Source: Thermococcus sp. (GTDB taxonomy: Archaea; Methanobacteriota_B; Thermococci; Thermococcales; Thermococcaceae). From it: a stretch of DNA of 8,051 bases. The stretch is taken from NCBI GenBank assembly GCA_027035445.1, contig JALVUT010000272.1, positions 1 to 8,051 of the forward strand, read 5' to 3'. Numbering within the stretch: the stretch's first letter is position 1; each line of letters starts with the position of its first letter. The notes beneath the pieces were generated by a model that was not told the DNA's origin, searched no databases, and saw only the letters and a program-made list of their open reading frames with translations. Positions 1 through 6,231 of the stretch are shown here, one piece after another. Made by a program: the position numbers and the translations under genes.

Positions 1-1032
1 TCAGAACTCCCTCTCCACAAGGAACTCGGCGAGCAGCTCCAGATCTTTCCTCGCCCCGCTCCTCGGGAGGACTTTGAGGGCCTCGTTCGCTTCTCTGATG
101 AGGTTCTTGGCGTATTGAGATGCGTAGTCTATGCTACCGTACTCTCTGAGGAGGGTGATTGCCTTGGCAACATCCTCCTTAACCTTCTCGTCATGTATCA
201 GTGCGTCACCCTTTGCGTCGCCTGCGTATTTTCCAAAGACCTTGAGGAACTCGGCCTTGTCCTCTTCGCTCGCGTTGTCGAAGAAGTGGCTCACTATGAG
301 GGTCTTCTTGCCCTTCCTTATGTCGCTACCGACTGGCTTTCCGAGCTTCTCCTCGTCGGCTATGAGGTCGAGAACGTCGTCCCATATCTGGAACGCTATG
401 CCCACATTCCTGCCCCACCTGGAGAGGGCGTTTATGTAATCCTCGTTCTCGGTTCCAACTATCGCACCTATGGTAGCCGAGCCGTCGAAGAGCGCCCCTG
501 TCTTACCGCTTATCATCCTGAGGTACTCCTCTACGCTTACCTCCTCCCTCGTTTCAAACTCAATGTCCATTGCCTGGCCCTCGCAGAGCATGTTCGAAGT
601 CCTGACGAGGACGTTCAAGATCCTCGCCTTCTTCTCAGGGGAAACCTCTGCCCTCGCTACCGCCTCAAAGGCTTTGCTGAAGAGCAGGTCTCCGGCGAGA
701 ATCGCCATGTTGACTCCCCAGACCTTGTGAACGGTCGGCCTTCCCCTCCTCAGCTCGTCCATGTCCATTATGTCATCGTGGACGAGGGAGTAGTTGTGGA
801 TGAACTCAACTGAAGCGGCGGGATAGAGGGCCCTCCCCGGGTCGCCACCAACGGCCTCGGTCGCGCGGAGAACGACGAAGGGCCTGACGCGCTTCCCCCC
901 GGCGAGCGGATAGTGGCGAGAGGCCTCGTACAGGCCTCTTGGGTCTCTCTCAGGGATAAGATGGAGTATTACACCATCGATATCTCTGGCCAGCTCCTTA
1001 ATCCTTGCAAACAGCCCATCGTACTTTCCCAT
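1..1032 (-). CDS. idsA: Short-chain trans-prenyl diphosphate synthase (bifunctional FPP/GGPP synthase, IdsA), 343 aa
   Basis: Condenses IPP with allylic diphosphates (DMAPP, GPP, FPP) to give C15/C20 prenyl diphosphates for archaeal membrane ether lipids; cytosolic. The sequence shows GGKRVRP (residues 45-51), the first Asp-rich motif DDIMD (86-90), GQAMD (152-156), KTGALF (177-182) and the second Asp-rich motif DDVLD (218-222), all hallmarks of the family. The residue five places before the first Asp motif is Tyr81; a bulky aromatic here is known to limit chain length in archaeal enzymes, so a C15-C20 product is inferred. The frame stays open to 1104, but I chose ATG at 1032 because GGGGTGAT stands 3 nt upstream, the same arrangement as the ATPase gene at the other end, and 343 aa fits the family. 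It lies 68 nt downstream of RNase J. The stop codon is bases 1-3, so the gene is complete. Confidence 0.95.
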   Translation of the reverse strand: MGKYDGLFARIKELARDIDGVILHLIPERDPRGLYEASRHYPLAGGKRVRPFVVLRATEAVGGDPGRALYPAASVEFIHNYSLVHDDIMDMDELRRGRPTVHKVWGVNMAILAGDLLFSKAFEAVARAEVSPEKKARILNVLVRTSNMLCEGQAMDIEFETREEVSVEEYLRMISGKTGALFDGSATIGAIVGTENEDYINALSRWGRNVGIAFQIWDDVLDLIADEEKLGKPVGSDIRKGKKTLIVSHFFDNASEEDKAEFLKVFGKYAGDAKGDALIHDEKVKEDVAKAITLLREYGSIDYASQYAKNLIREANEALKVLPRSGARKDLELLAEFLVEREF

Positions 1033-1035
1033 GAT

Positions 1036-1043
1036 ATCACCCC
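1036..1043 (-). promoter_or_regulatory. Ribosome binding site of idsA (decides the start)
   Basis: On the minus strand GGGGTGAT is followed by ATC and then ATG at 1032. This is a near-perfect anti-16S match in the Thermococcales style and rules against the upstream in-frame start at 1104, which would add 24 residues of atypical sequence and overlap the RNase J stop. Confidence 0.8.
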
Positions 1044-1063
1044 GTGAGCGATGAAGACAACCT

Positions 1064-1073
1064 AAAAGAAAAA
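1064..1073 (-). promoter_or_regulatory. T-rich tract in the rnj-idsA gap (weak promoter element or transcription pause/stop)
   Basis: The minus strand carries TTTTTCTTTT in the 68-nt gap between the RNase J stop and the idsA start. Its distance to the idsA ATG (about 32-41 nt) matches the TATA-to-ATG distance seen for other genes in this window, but it is a poor TATA match. Oligo-T stretches also serve as intrinsic termination signals in Thermococcales. The sequence alone does not decide between these roles or neither. Confidence 0.25.
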
Positions 1074-1100
1074 GTGGGCAACGGTTTATCAGCTTTACCC

Positions 1101-2423
1101 TCAACGTATTTCGATCATATAGCCGTTCCTCGACACAAAGACATCACGCCCTATGAGATACCCCTCTTCCTCGGCAAGCTCCGCGTAATGGGTCAACATC
1201 CGAAACTCGCCGTGGGCTGGAACGATGTTCTCGGGATTGAGAAGCCGCACCAAGTAGCGGTGGTCTTCCCTGCTCGCATGCCCGGAAACATGGAGATCCT
1301 TTATCATTCTGACCCCTTTCATTTTGAGCTTTGTCTCAAGGACGTAGCGCTGGGCCTGGTTGAGAGGGTTGGGGATAGTACCGGCTGAGAAGACGACCGT
1401 GTCGCGTTTACCGATGTCGTAGAGGTCACCGTTTGCCATCCTCGTCAGAACCGCTCCGGGCTCGCCCTGGTGCCCGGTGACCACCAGAAGATAGTTCTCC
1501 CTAGCCTGGCTTACCTCTTTTAAAACCTTTTTAACGGCGTTGGGGCTCCGAACAGCCCGAGCCCCCTTCATCTTTATGAGGCCGAGCTGCTTTGCTATAC
1601 CAGTGTACTTAGCAAGCGAACGGCCGACGAGAATGGCCTGCCTGCCCATCTTGTTGGCTATCCATATGAGCTCCTGCAGACGGGGGATATGGCTGGCAAA
1701 GGTGGTCGCTATGAGGCCATCGGATTCCATTCCCTCGTAGAGGAAAAAGTCTTCAAGGAGCATCTGGGCAACGGCCTCGCTCGGTGTCTTCGTCGGCTCG
1801 GAAACACGAGTGGATTCTGGAATCAGAACCTTAACCCCATCTTTGCCAAGCTCCCGGAGGCGGTTGTAATCTGGTTTTTCGCCGAGCGGGTTGTTGTTGT
1901 CGAACTTGAAGTCGCCGGTGTGGACGACCGCACCCTCCGGGGTATGGATCACGACCATCGAAGCCTGAGGGATGGAATGGGTGATCCTGACAAACTCCAC
2001 AGCCAGGTTCTCGCTGACCTGGACGATCTCGCCAAAACCGCTTTCATACATGGGATTCTTGACCTCAAAGTACTGCTCGCTTTTGACTTCGCCCTTGGCG
2101 AGCTTTATGGTGTACGGGGTACCGTATACCGGTACATCTGGATAATGAACCGCGAGTTTCCCAACGGCTCCGATGTGATCAAGGTGGCCATGTGTGAACA
2201 CGATGGCAACGACTTTCTTGTCCCTCAGAATCGAGTCGTCGGGGATCGCGCCGAGCTTCTGGAGCTCCTTTGTCGGGAACTGCTGGATGTTCACATCCTC
2301 GTGGATCAGAACGCGATCAAGCCTTATTCCCATGTCGATTATAACGACCTCTCCGTTGTACTCCACAGCCGTCATGTTCTTGCCGACTTCCTCGTAGCCA
2401 CTAACTGTGTAAACCCTTATCAT
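1101..2423 (-). CDS. rnj: Archaeal RNase J, metallo-beta-lactamase/beta-CASP ribonuclease, 440 aa
   Basis: Predicted 5'-3' exoribonuclease acting in RNA processing and decay. The metallo-beta-lactamase core is visible: THGHLDH (77-83) is the Zn-binding motif, His149 (THS) motif 3, TGD (169-171) motif 4. The beta-CASP part follows, with SGHAS (380-384) and PAHGE (402-406), the late His motifs typical of RNase J. The length of about 440 aa fits archaeal RNase J, which lacks the C-terminal extension of bacterial enzymes. The frame could start at 2438, but the ATG at 2423 has GGGAGG 7 nt upstream and begins directly with the conserved first strand (MIRVYTVSGYEEVGKN). It has its own TATA-like box at 2495-2502 and a hairpin leader, so it is probably transcribed independently of fni, and idsA may be read from the same transcript. 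The alternative of a CPSF-type beta-CASP nuclease is unlikely, since no KH domains are present. Confidence 0.93.
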   Translation of the reverse strand: MIRVYTVSGYEEVGKNMTAVEYNGEVVIIDMGIRLDRVLIHEDVNIQQFPTKELQKLGAIPDDSILRDKKVVAIVFTHGHLDHIGAVGKLAVHYPDVPVYGTPYTIKLAKGEVKSEQYFEVKNPMYESGFGEIVQVSENLAVEFVRITHSIPQASMVVIHTPEGAVVHTGDFKFDNNNPLGEKPDYNRLRELGKDGVKVLIPESTRVSEPTKTPSEAVAQMLLEDFFLYEGMESDGLIATTFASHIPRLQELIWIANKMGRQAILVGRSLAKYTGIAKQLGLIKMKGARAVRSPNAVKKVLKEVSQARENYLLVVTGHQGEPGAVLTRMANGDLYDIGKRDTVVFSAGTIPNPLNQAQRYVLETKLKMKGVRMIKDLHVSGHASREDHRYLVRLLNPENIVPAHGEFRMLTHYAELAEEEGYLIGRDVFVSRNGYMIEIR

Positions 2424-2430
2424 GTTGCTT

Positions 2431-2436
2431 CCTCCC
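2431..2436 (-). promoter_or_regulatory. Ribosome binding site of rnj
   Basis: GGGAGG on the minus strand, 7 nt before ATG 2423. It fixes the start at 2423 rather than 2438, because 2438 lies upstream of this site. Confidence 0.7.
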
Positions 2437-2440
2437 ACGC

Positions 2441-2466
2441 CCCCAGGCCTCTCATGAGGCGTGGGG
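2441..2466 (-). promoter_or_regulatory. Hairpin in the rnj 5' leader, just upstream of the RBS
   Basis: In the RNA (minus strand), CCCCA (2466-2462) pairs with TGGGG (2445-2441) and GCCTC (2460-2456) pairs with GAGGC (2451-2447), with a C-C mismatch between the two helices and a 4-nt loop. That makes ten GC-rich pairs ending 4 nt before the RBS. A competing 8-bp fold pairs 2458-2465 with 2434-2441 and would bury half of the RBS. The structure is seen in the sequence; any regulatory role is inferred. Confidence 0.5.
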
Positions 2467-2494
2467 CTGCGTTGGTCTTAGTTGTGGTCAGGGG

Positions 2495-2502
2495 TTTAAA
2501 AA
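2495..2502 (-). promoter_or_regulatory. TATA-like box of rnj
   Basis: TTTTTAAA on the minus strand, about 72-79 nt before the RNase J ATG. With the usual archaeal spacing of about 25 nt the transcript would start near 2473, giving a leader of about 50 nt that contains the whole hairpin at 2441-2466. Confidence 0.5.
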
Positions 2503-2512
2503 GGTGTGCATT

Positions 2513-2744
2513 TCACTTCCTGAAGAACAGGGCAGAAAACCGCAGCCTAGTGGCCATGAGGAGGACGCCCTTGCCCAAAGGATATCACCATCCAAAAAAC
2601 ACCGCCAAAGAGGGAATAACCGCAAACGGTCCCTAAGAAGCTTGCCTCAAGAAGGAAAGAAGCGTCGTTGTTTGCCTCACGGAAGCCTCCAAAACCCTTT
2701 GCAAAAAACGCTAAGGGCACGATGAAACACGTCCATATGGTCAT
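2513..2744 (-). pseudogene. Small hypothetical membrane protein, probably frameshifted (about 76 aa if repaired)
   Basis: Not recognised. The uninterrupted frame runs from ATG 2744 to TAG at 2547-2549 (65 aa), with hydrophobic segments near residues 3-16 (WTCFIVPLAFFAKG) and 39-56. Its last codons read as an unconvincing, Pro/His/Gly-rich tail (GQGRPPHGH). In the next frame the same DNA reads GKGVLLMATRLRFSALFFRK and stops at 2513-2515, with codons that look like the neighbouring genes (GTC CTC CTC, AGG, TTC TTC). Removing one base in the AAA run at 2577-2579 joins the two halves smoothly, giving a protein with up to three hydrophobic segments. It lies 49 nt after the 99-aa membrane protein and directly before the rnj TATA box. 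It has only a weak RBS (GGCGG). It could be a sequencing error, a decayed gene, or not a gene at all. Confidence 0.4.
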
Positions 2745-2793
2745 AACCGCCGGCACTACGCCCGAGGGGTAAGGAGGCTAAGTGACATGTGAC

Positions 2794-3093
2794 TCAACTT
2801 TGCGTCCCCAGTGAGTCCATTATGCGGAGCGCGTGGTTGGAGGTTGCGTCCATGTATACGGCAAGCAACAGGAAAACCACCAGAATAACGGCCGTTACAA
2901 GGGCGTCTTTCTTGGTCATCTCCCCCGATACCACCCGCAGGTAGAGAAGCGTGCCGATGAGTGCGTCCATTAAGAGGCTGAAAGCGATGAGTAGGTGATG
3001 AACTACGAAGTAGTCCCGTTGCGTGAGGAATAACACGGTGAAGACGGCCATTAAAGCAACCGCGATCAGCTGGAGGAAACGCTGGGCTTCCAT
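2794..3093 (-). CDS. Small hypothetical three-helix membrane protein, 99 aa
   Basis: Not recognised. Three hydrophobic helices are visible at about residues 6-24, 29-53 and 63-81, with a charged loop (SGEMTKKDA) between helices 2 and 3, and a short polar C-terminus (SNHALRIMDSLGTQS). A His pair (VVHH, about 31-34) lies in helix 2. The ATG at 3093 overlaps the stop of the upstream gene (TGATG) and has GGGGTG 5-6 nt before it, so translation is probably coupled to that gene. A TTG codon immediately before could add one residue. The coupling suggests the two small membrane proteins work together, but no function can be given. Confidence 0.75.
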   Translation of the reverse strand: MEAQRFLQLIAVALMAVFTVLFLTQRDYFVVHHLLIAFSLLMDALIGTLLYLRVVSGEMTKKDALVTAVILVVFLLLAVYMDATSNHALRIMDSLGTQS

Positions 3094-3443
3094 CAAACAC
3101 CCCCCGGTTTAGCCCCATTGAGTGTGTTACGTTGGGGCTCCCTCCTCCTGAGATACCACGAAACAGGTATTCCGACCAAAGATGCCACAATAAGGCCAAA
3201 AGGCATCCACCGGATTTCACTCCACTCCATGAACCAGATCCCATCAGCATAGTAAGAGTAGAGGGTTCCTATCAATGCACCTAAGAGGTATAAGACGTTC
3301 CTCAGGGGAGTTGTTTCAAACCCTGTAACCCTCGCCTCAAAGAAAGATACTGCAACGGAAAGGGCCATCGTAAAGGGATTCCAAGTGAGCGCGAAGCCCT
3401 CGATAAATCCTGCAATGAGTCTGGCCCTAGATTCCCATCCCAT
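3093..3443 (-). CDS. Small hypothetical membrane protein, 116 aa
   Basis: Not recognised. Hydrophobic stretches lie at about residues 9-34 (with embedded polar and charged residues), 50-66 (VLYLLGALIGTLYSYYA) and 80-98 (MPFGLIVASLVGIPVSWYL), followed by a basic, polar tail (RRREPQRN) suggesting a cytosolic C-terminus. The frame can be extended to a GTG at 3491 (132 aa), but the added segment contains TTTTTAAA, a TATA-like box 31-38 nt before ATG 3443, and the GTG has no well-placed RBS. I therefore prefer ATG 3443, although its RBS (GGGAACGG) is also weak. It follows fni by 56 nt and overlaps the next gene by one base (TGATG), so this pair forms its own small unit, perhaps with a separate promoter. 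Confidence 0.7.
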   Translation of the reverse strand: MGWESRARLIAGFIEGFALTWNPFTMALSVAVSFFEARVTGFETTPLRNVLYLLGALIGTLYSYYADGIWFMEWSEIRWMPFGLIVASLVGIPVSWYLRRREPQRNTLNGAKPGGV

Positions 3444-3473
3444 AACCGTTCCCGAAATTGGTACAACAAAGAG

Positions 3474-3481
3474 TTTAAAAA
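3474..3481 (-). promoter_or_regulatory. TATA-like box before the 116-aa membrane protein
   Basis: TTTTTAAA on the minus strand, the same octamer as before rnj, 31-38 nt upstream of ATG 3443 and just after the fni stop. It would give a leader of about 10 nt. Confidence 0.4.
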
Positions 3482-3499
3482 GATACCTCACGAGATGCG

Positions 3500-4618
3500 T
3501 TATCTACTCCTCAAATATACAGGCAGATCAATCCTTCCCTCCAGCCACTCCCTCGTGAAGCCCGTAACGACGAGCGGAACCTTCCTCAGCTCCCCGACAT
3601 TCTTAGCTCCGACGAGGAACATTGCATTTCTTATCTCCTCTATATAGCGTCTGAGAACCTTGATGACGCCGTCAACATCGCCTTTAACGGCCGGCTTGAG
3701 AAGCGGAAGGGCAAGACCTGCGAAGGTGGCACCCATCGCCAGAGCCTTTGCCATCGTTATTCCGTCCCTCATCCCGCCCGTTGCTATGATTGGGAGCTCC
3801 GTGGAGTAGCGCACCTCAGCAACGCTTATGGCCGTTTTAATGCCCCAGTCCCAGAAGCGGAGGGCGAGGTTCCTACTACTCTCATCTTTTGCCCTGTAGT
3901 ACTCAACGGCACTCCAGCTCGTCCCTCCAAGGCCGCCAACATCGATGGCATCTATCCCGATGCCCTCCAGCCTTACCGCGACCTCCATGGAAACGCCGGC
4001 ACCTGTCTCCTTGGCGATTATCGGGTAGGGGAACTCTGACTTAAGCCCGGCCAAAGCTTTAAGAACGCCCCTGTACTGCGTGTCCCCCTCGGGCTGGACG
4101 CTCTCCTGGAGCGGGTTGAGGTGTATGGCCAGAGCGTCGGCCTGAATGGTCTCCACAGCCTTCAGAGCCTCCTCCAAGCCGTAACGCTCCGGTATGGTCT
4201 CGGCGAACTGGGGGGCACCGAGGTTGCCGACGAGGAAGACGTCGGGAGCAACGTCCCTGACGTAGTAGCTCTCCCACGTTTCGGGCTTCTTTATCATCGC
4301 CCTCTGGCTTCCAACGCCCATGGGGATGTTCAGCTCCTGGGCGGCCTTTGCCAGGGTCTTGTTTATCTTCCCGGCGAGCTGCGAACCCTTCGTTCCGCCG
4401 GTCATTCCAGCTATGAAAATCGGGTAGTCAAATCTTCTCCCGAGAAACTCGACGCTCAAATCGATCTCGTCCTTATCTATCTCGGGAAGGCTCATGTGAA
4501 CGAGGTGAACGTCCTCAAAGCCGTTGCTCACGTGAGCCTGAACGTTCCTCTTGAGGCAGTGCTCTATGTGCTCAAACTTCCTGAGGACCGTGAGCTCCTC
4601 CTTATCAAAGCCCTCCAT
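3500..4618 (-). CDS. fni: Isopentenyl-diphosphate delta-isomerase, type 2 (FMN-dependent), 372 aa
   Basis: Interconverts IPP and DMAPP using reduced FMN and a divalent metal; cytosolic. The TIM-barrel motifs are present in order: GMTGGT (71-76), VGSQRAM (102-108), GNLGAPQ (131-137), HLNPLQE (166-172), KETGAG (203-208), [10 protein letters not shown] (226-235) and GGMRDG (281-286). By family knowledge, the Gln and Glu of HLNPLQE (171, 172) bind substrate and metal, and the glycine-rich segments bind FMN phosphate. The length is normal for archaeal enzymes. ATG 4618 has GGTGG 5 nt upstream. It starts 32 nt after the secreted protein and is probably in the mvk transcript. It supplies the DMAPP primer used by the prenyl synthase at the left end of the window. 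A 6-bp hairpin in the leader could mask its RBS. Confidence 0.96.
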   Translation of the reverse strand: MEGFDKEELTVLRKFEHIEHCLKRNVQAHVSNGFEDVHLVHMSLPEIDKDEIDLSVEFLGRRFDYPIFIAGMTGGTKGSQLAGKINKTLAKAAQELNIPMGVGSQRAMIKKPETWESYYVRDVAPDVFLVGNLGAPQFAETIPERYGLEEALKAVETIQADALAIHLNPLQESVQPEGDTQYRGVLKALAGLKSEFPYPIIAKETGAGVSMEVAVRLEGIGIDAIDVGGLGGTSWSAVEYYRAKDESSRNLALRFWDWGIKTAISVAEVRYSTELPIIATGGMRDGITMAKALAMGATFAGLALPLLKPAVKGDVDGVIKVLRRYIEEIRNAMFLVGAKNVGELRKVPLVVTGFTREWLEGRIDLPVYLRSR

Positions 4619-4622
4619 CTAA

Positions 4623-4643
4623 ACCACCGGACGGAAAACGGTG
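4623..4643 (-). promoter_or_regulatory. Short hairpin masking the fni RBS
   Basis: In the RNA, CCACCG (4643-4638) pairs with CGGTGG (4628-4623) across a 9-nt loop. The right arm contains the GGTGG ribosome binding site of fni. The stem is perfect but only 6 bp, so at high growth temperature it may be marginal. No T-run follows it, so it is not a terminator for the upstream gene. Confidence 0.35.
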
Positions 4644-4650
4644 GAAAAAG

Positions 4651-5403
4651 TTAAGAGGTTTTGGGTGGGCAGATAGTGACGTTCACAGTTTTCACAACAA
4701 GCCATCCCCTTGGGTTACTCGCGATATCATTAAAGTTATAGGCATTGACGGCGGAGAGAAGGAAATCAAGCATCCCCTCCCTAGGAACGGTGAAGTTAAT
4801 GTTAGCACTGAATCCGGGTGCCACCGGAAAGCCCCTTCCAATGCTCACCGACAGGGGAAGTACGAGATCCCTGTATTCTCCTCTCCCTGTGCTGTGGAAG
4901 TATATCACCGCCACGGTGGCGTTGTTGCAGGTTTTATACGACTCGAACTCCAGCCTGATTCTCCCGGATCCCACCGTTGATGGGAAATCAAAGGGAATTC
5001 TGAAGATCCCCAGGGTGATCCTCGCGCTCCCGTTGGAAACCACCCCCCGGTATGGGTAGTAGATGATCCCAGGGTTCTCAACCTTTTTCTCATCCAGGGT
5101 TATGGAGGCGTTGCCGATATCCGCTATAAAGCGCCAAGAATCACCGTCTTCCACCCATGCAGGATAAATCAGAATAACCGCATCCCTTCCACCCGCGATG
5201 GACCGAACATTTTTCCCGCCCCCGAGCTGCCACTCAACGGTAACGCCGTTGGTCTCCGCGTGGACGCTCAGGTGCAAATCCGGGGGAGAAGCGTCGAAGG
5301 CACTGAGGTACCCGTTGGATGCTGCCCTCTGAACACCCAGCACCAACAGGAGGCCAGTTATGAAAGCCAGTAAGACACTGTTCCGAGACATAGCCATCGA
5401 CAT
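4651..5403 (-). CDS. Predicted secreted, N-glycosylated protein of unknown function, 250 aa
   Basis: Not recognised. The N-terminus looks like a signal peptide or membrane anchor: MSMAMSRN, then a hydrophobic core at about 9-24 (SVLLAFITGLLLVLGV), with possible cleavage near RAAS (26-29). The rest is non-hydrophobic, rich in Gly, Val, Ile and aromatics in alternating patterns that suggest beta strands, with five N-glycosylation sequons (N98 NAS, N124 NGS, N161 NAT, N203 NFT, N241 NVT) and two Cys (159, 245) that could form a disulfide. It is probably an extracellular or cell-envelope protein. The frame also allows TTG 5409, but ATG 5403 has AGGT 7 nt upstream; ATG 5397 and 5391 are also possible. 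It lies 39 nt after IPK and 32 nt before fni, so it is apparently co-transcribed with isoprenoid genes, although nothing in it suggests an enzyme of that pathway. Confidence 0.75.
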   Translation of the reverse strand: MSMAMSRNSVLLAFITGLLLVLGVQRAASNGYLSAFDASPPDLHLSVHAETNGVTVEWQLGGGKNVRSIAGGRDAVILIYPAWVEDGDSWRFIADIGNASITLDEKKVENPGIIYYPYRGVVSNGSARITLGIFRIPFDFPSTVGSGRIRLEFESYKTCNNATVAVIYFHSTGRGEYRDLVLPLSVSIGRGFPVAPGFSANINFTVPREGMLDFLLSAVNAYNFNDIASNPRGWLVVKTVNVTICPPKTS

Positions 5404-5442
5404 GAACAATACCTGAAAGAATAAGAACTTTTCTATCGAACA

Positions 5443-6231
5443 TCATAACACCCTCGTCCCGAAGCCATCTCCCCTTATCGCCCCGCTCAGTCGTCCTGGA
5501 ACTTTACCGTTCACAAACCATACCTCGGAGTGCTCGGCTGCCTTCTTCGCCTCCTTGAGCTTATTGCAGATGCCACCGGTCACATCGGTTCCTGAGGCAG
5601 TGCAGTGCAGCCTCTCAAGAAGGTCGTCAATTTCATCCCTCCGGAGGTTCTGTACAATCCTTCCCCCATCCGGTTTTCCATCGTAGACCCCATCAACATC
5701 CATTAAGAATATCACCTTCCTCGGCTCAAGCATCTTGGCGAGGTAGGTTATTATCTGGTCTCCGGAGAGCACTTCAATATCCTTTTTCAGATCCACGGAG
5801 ACATCACCGAACAGAACCGGGATGAACTTCAGCTCAACAAGCCTCTGTACGACCTCAATGTCCCCGTAGACAATCTCCCCGTTCTCAGTTATGAAGATCG
5901 ATGAGGTTGAGACGGAGAATGCCGGGAGGTTTCTACTAACAAAGGCCTCTATAAACCTCGCGTTCGCCCTGAGCATGGCTTGATGGGTCAGGGTAAAGCC
6001 TATTCTCCTGTGGTGGGCGGTTTCCCAGTCTCCGGGGAGGCCCTCCCGTATTCTATATTCCTTGGCATAGGGGTGCCCGAAGCTCCCCCCTCCGTGAATG
6101 ATTATGAAGCTCTCCTCGGGATAAAAACCAGCTATCTCCGTTGCTATCCTCCCCACGGTCTCCCCATCAAAATTCTCACTCTCCCCCCGTTTATCGCTGA
6201 ATACACTCCCTCCGATCTTCACAATTATCAT
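5443..6231 (-). CDS. ipk: Isopentenyl phosphate kinase, 262 aa
   Basis: Phosphorylates isopentenyl phosphate to IPP with ATP, the last phosphorylation of the archaeal mevalonate route; cytosolic. It belongs to the amino acid kinase superfamily: KIGGS (5-9) with Lys5 and Lys14, the glycine-rich HGGGSFGH (46-53), SGDQI (156-160), DVDGVY (178-183) and TDVTGG (215-220) with nearby Lys224. The final His of HGGGSFGH (His53) is the position that marks IPKs among relatives, where it contacts the substrate phosphate; this argues against a glutamate or uridylate kinase. The length is typical. The ATG overlaps the mevalonate kinase stop by 4 bases (ATGA), with GAGGGGG 7 nt upstream inside that gene, so translation is probably coupled. 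Confidence 0.95.
   Translation of the reverse strand: MIIVKIGGSVFSDKRGESENFDGETVGRIATEIAGFYPEESFIIIHGGGSFGHPYAKEYRIREGLPGDWETAHHRRIGFTLTHQAMLRANARFIEAFVSRNLPAFSVSTSSIFITENGEIVYGDIEVVQRLVELKFIPVLFGDVSVDLKKDIEVLSGDQIITYLAKMLEPRKVIFLMDVDGVYDGKPDGGRIVQNLRRDEIDDLLERLHCTASGTDVTGGICNKLKEAKKAAEHSEVWFVNGKVPGRLSGAIRGDGFGTRVL

Noticed and set aside
115..813. Plus-strand open frame of 232 codons opposite idsA
   Set aside because: Antisense to a well-supported prenyl synthase, with no RBS and no domain features.
1689..2636. Plus-strand open frame of 315 codons opposite RNase J
   Set aside because: It is antisense to a gene with all RNase J motifs; its translation is low-complexity in character and lacks any recognisable motif. 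Long antisense frames are common in GC-rich coding DNA.
2756..3250. Minus-strand frame of 164 codons overlapping both small membrane proteins
   Set aside because: Its translation is Arg/His/Gly/Pro-rich without structure, while the two overlapping frames give clean hydrophobic helices, a TGATG junction and an RBS.
4644..4655. T-rich stretch after the secreted protein gene as a terminator
   Set aside because: The T-run precedes rather than follows the hairpin and is interrupted (TTAACTTTTT). Read-through into fni is more likely given the 32-nt gap.
5234..5446. 70-codon minus-strand frame starting at the IPK stop (TTATGATG)
   Set aside because: The ATG overlap looks like coupling, but the frame lies out of register over the signal-peptide gene and its translation becomes Arg/Pro-rich nonsense. 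The other frame has a clear signal sequence and sequons.
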